A model generated the notes under the pieces. It was not told the origin of the DNA and made no database searches. It saw only the letters and a program-made list of their open reading frames with translations. From contig PQAM01000015.1 of the NCBI GenBank assembly GCA_003104975.1, positions 62,001-126,000 on the forward strand: DNA of 64,000 nt. The letters run 5' to 3'. The translations under genes and the position numbers were made by a program. Source of the stretch: Candidatus Methylomirabilota bacterium (GTDB taxonomy: Bacteria > Methylomirabilota > Methylomirabilia > Methylomirabilales > Methylomirabilaceae). Every line of letters begins with the position of its first letter. Position 1 is the first letter of the stretch. Shown here in pieces: positions 61,953 through 64,000 of the stretch.

Positions 61953-63392
61953 TTATGCGACCACGTGAGTCGCGGCCATTCCGCCCTGGGCCGTTGAGGC
62001 GGCGCTCAGATACGACGCCTCTGCCCTCGGATCCCGCCGTGTGCGACGTGGTGTCGGCTCCGCGCCGACCTCCGGCGCAAACAGGCCGACCAGGCGCTCC
62101 ATCATCCCGGCAAAGTCCGACCGTTCGTCCGGCGACTGCCGCAGAAACGCCTCGATCCGCGTCATGTGCCGCAATGCCTCATCCACCTTGGGATTGCTTC
62201 CGGATACGTACGCCCCGATGTTGATCAGGTCCTGGGCCTGTCGATGAGCCGCCAGCAGTTCCCGACACTTGGCGGCCGCGCCTTTCACCTCCGGGGGCGC
62301 CACCACCGACATCAACCGGCTGACGCTTCCAAGGAAATCGACCGGCGGATAGTGATTCCGCTCGGCCAACTCCCTGGTCAGGACGATATGACCGTCCAGG
62401 ATGGCCCGCGCATGATCGGCCACCGGCTCGTTCATATCATCCCCCTCCACCAGGATCGTATAGAGTCCCGTGATGCTGCCGCCGTGATCCGCCGTCCCGG
62501 CCCGCTCCAAGAGCCCGGGCAGCATGGCAAATGCCGAGGGTGGATAGCCTCGCGTCGTCGGAGGCTCTCCGACCGACAGGCCGATTTCTCGTTGAGCCAG
62601 CGCGAAGCGCGTCAGGCTGTCCATCATCAGGACCACGTGCTTCCCCTGATCCCGAAAATATTCGGCGATCGCCGTCGCGACGAAGGCCGCCTGTCGCCGC
62701 AGCAGCGACGGCTCATTGGAGGTCGCCACCACCACCACCGAACGCCTCAATCCCTCTTCGCCCAACTCGTTGGCAATAAACTCCCGGACCTCCCGCCCTC
62801 GCTCTCCCACCAGGGCAATGACATTCACATCGGCCTCGGTGTAGCGGGCGATCATGCCGAGCAGCGTGCTCTTGCCGACGCCGCTCCCGGCAAAGATGCC
62901 GACGCGCTGTCCTTTACCGCAGGTGAGCAATCCGTCGATCACCCGGATCCCGGTCGAAAGCGGTTGGATGATCGGCGCGCGCGTCATGGGCGAGGGGGGT
63001 TCGCGATGAACGGAACAGCGGGCCTCACCCTCTACCGGGGCCTTGCCGTCGATCGGCCGGCCGAGGCCGTTGACGACGCGACCCAGCATCGATCGGCCCA
63101 CCGGAACCTCAAACGGCCGACCGGTCGCGATGACCTCGCTTCCGGGACGGATGCCGTGAATCTCCCCAAGCGGCATCAAAAGCAGGATCTCCCCGTGAAA
63201 TCCCACCACCTCCGCCCACACGTCGTGGCGTCCCGCCGAACGGATTCGACACAACTCGCCGATAGACGCCTCTTGCCCCACCGCCTCGACCACCAGGCCA
63301 ACCACCTTGGTAACCTTGCCGAGTGATCGGATGAGGTTAGCCTTCGCGATACGAGCACGGGCACGATCCCAATCGAACCGCGCATCGCTCAT
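61953..63392 (-). CDS. fliI: Flagellum-specific ATPase FliI
   Basis: Hexameric export ATPase. The 479 residues have the beta-barrel N-domain, Walker A GIFAGSGVGKSTLLGMIARY, VIALVGERGREVREFI, Walker B-type HVVLMMDSLTRFALAQREIG and GEPPTTRGYPPSAFAMLPGL, all FliI/YscN signatures. The C-terminal about 40 residues are a poorly conserved tail. The start shares a base with the fliH stop (TGATG). Confidence 0.96.
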   Translation of the reverse strand: MSDARFDWDRARARIAKANLIRSLGKVTKVVGLVVEAVGQEASIGELCRIRSAGRHDVWAEVVGFHGEILLLMPLGEIHGIRPGSEVIATGRPFEVPVGRSMLGRVVNGLGRPIDGKAPVEGEARCSVHREPPSPMTRAPIIQPLSTGIRVIDGLLTCGKGQRVGIFAGSGVGKSTLLGMIARYTEADVNVIALVGERGREVREFIANELGEEGLRRSVVVVATSNEPSLLRRQAAFVATAIAEYFRDQGKHVVLMMDSLTRFALAQREIGLSVGEPPTTRGYPPSAFAMLPGLLERAGTADHGGSITGLYTILVEGDDMNEPVADHARAILDGHIVLTRELAERNHYPPVDFLGSVSRLMSVVAPPEVKGAAAKCRELLAAHRQAQDLINIGAYVSGSNPKVDEALRHMTRIEAFLRQSPDERSDFAGMMERLVGLFAPEVGAEPTPRRTRRDPRAEASYLSAASTAQGGMAATHVVA

Positions 63393-64000
63393 CAGATCTC
63401 ATCCCTTCCGAGCAGACGGGCCGCTTCCTGAAGCTGACTCTCCACGCGCGCGTCGACGAGACCGGTCTCAACCTCCACCACACAACCCCAGGAAGCGATC
63501 GCAGGATCGGGGATAAGACGGGTCGACTCCTGCGAACCGAGCAGTTCTGCGCGATGCTCCATCAGCAGCTCGTAATCGCCGGGGTTGATCCGCACGGTGA
63601 TCACCTTTCGGCTTCCGGCGACCTCCAGGGCCGATCGGACGAATTGTGCGGCCGCATCGCGGCGCGCGCCTAATTCCGACCGAAGCACCCGCTCCGCAAT
63701 CGCGACGGCAAGACCGACCAACTCTTCCTCTGTGTTCGCGATGACGGCGTGACGGGCGGCTGCAACCTGTCGGCAGGCCTCCTGCAGCCCCAACTCCAAC
63801 GGTTCGAGGCGACGCCGCATCTCCTCCATCGCCTCCTGTCGACCCTTGGCATACCCCTCCCGTTCGGCCTCGCGTACGATCTGTTGCGCCGCCTCACGCG
63901 CCGACCGTACGATCGTCTCGGCCTCCTGTTCGGCCGCCCGGATCGATTCGTACCCCGACTGGATCGGTTCAGGTTCCGTCGCCCGTACCCCATCGATCGA
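63392..64000 (-). CDS. fliH: Flagellar assembly protein FliH (partial, cut by window end)
   Basis: Negative regulator/peripheral stalk of FliI. The open frame continues past the window edge; 202 C-terminal codons are visible. It shows the FliH pattern: a Glu/Ala/Gln-rich coiled coil (EQEAETIVRSAREAAQQIVR then EAEREGYAKGRQEA, with GxxxG-like spacing) followed by the V-ATPase E-like domain ELVGLAVAIAERVLRSELGA and VRINPGDYELLMEHR, DPAIASWGCVVEVETGLVDA. An ATG at 63829 inside is not the true start. Confidence 0.92.
   Translation of the reverse strand, partial: SIDGVRATEPEPIQSGYESIRAAEQEAETIVRSAREAAQQIVREAEREGYAKGRQEAMEEMRRRLEPLELGLQEACRQVAAARHAVIANTEEELVGLAVAIAERVLRSELGARRDAAAQFVRSALEVAGSRKVITVRINPGDYELLMEHRAELLGSQESTRLIPDPAIASWGCVVEVETGLVDARVESQLQEAARLLGRDEI

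Noticed and set aside
62166-63326. 386-codon plus-strand frame opposite fliI
   Set aside because: Antisense to fliI, no signatures, His/Arg/Asp-rich.

Overview
The window reads as a chromosome segment of a Gram-negative (diderm), GC-rich (roughly 60% by eye), motile bacterium. It carries a lipid A/Kdo/heptose operon, BamA and Skp-like outer-membrane biogenesis genes, Lol lipoprotein export genes and a large flagellar locus. The lipid A operon uses LpxI instead of LpxH and contains a DUF374 acyltransferase and a Gfo/Idh oxidoreductase. A ClpC-type ATPase, an archaeal-type short LeuD and a small methylotroph-type secreted protein are also present. This mix fits Methylomirabilota (NC10) or a neighbouring lineage such as Nitrospirota or Desulfobacterota. 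That placement is an inference from gene content, not a proof. No tRNA, rRNA, CRISPR array, prophage or intact insertion sequence was recognised.

Layout. (1) 1-14,792, minus strand: one long envelope operon read bamA, ompH, lpxD, fabZ, lpxA, lpxI, Gfo/Idh, lpxB, DUF374, waaA, lpxK, lpxL, waaF-gmhB fusion, waaC (cut by the window edge). Most junctions overlap as ATGA, GTGA, TGATG or TAATG, so translation is probably coupled. (2) 14,940-20,926, minus: clpC with its own promoter, then lolD, lolC and lysS behind a perfect TTGACA-17-TATAAT promoter. (3) 20,958-23,441, minus: a small accessory patch with an orphan protein, a secreted Gly/Met-tailed protein, a VapBC-type toxin-antitoxin pair and an MNT nucleotidyltransferase whose HEPN partner survives only as a stub. 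(4) 23,653-26,560, plus: leuC, leuD and an alpha/beta hydrolase. (5) 26,613-30,606, minus: a class A penicillin-binding protein overlapping a lytic transglycosylase. (6) 30,838-37,750, plus: gltB, gltD and an exported AlgH-like protein. (7) 37,890-39,885, plus: a FliK-like protein and a stand-alone FlhB C-terminal domain. (8) 39,983-64,000, minus: the main flagellar locus fliH (cut), fliI, fliJ, motE-like, fliK, flgD paralogue, flgD, flgE, glycosyltransferase, flbD, fliL, then a consensus sigma-54 promoter and fliM, fliN/Y, fliO, fliP, fliQ, fliR, flhB, flhA, flhF, flhG, fliA, a small protein, a DUF2802 protein, an M23 peptidase and a PilZ protein.

The most unusual signals are not gene families. 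First, a family of heptanucleotide tandem repeats (GTGTTGA, GGGTGTC, CTTGACA, GTGTAGG and relatives) recurs at least six times in flagellar and LPS genes. Perfect arrays lie inside flhF and inside the fliA/lipoprotein reading frame, where gain or loss of one 7-bp unit would shift the frame. Second, fliA runs in frame, with no stop, into an outer-membrane lipoprotein that has its own Shine-Dalgarno and ATG. Third, a REP-like double hairpin occurs three times, two copies bracketing flgD beside its truncated paralogue. Fourth, a sigma-54 promoter controls the export/regulatory half of the flagellar locus.
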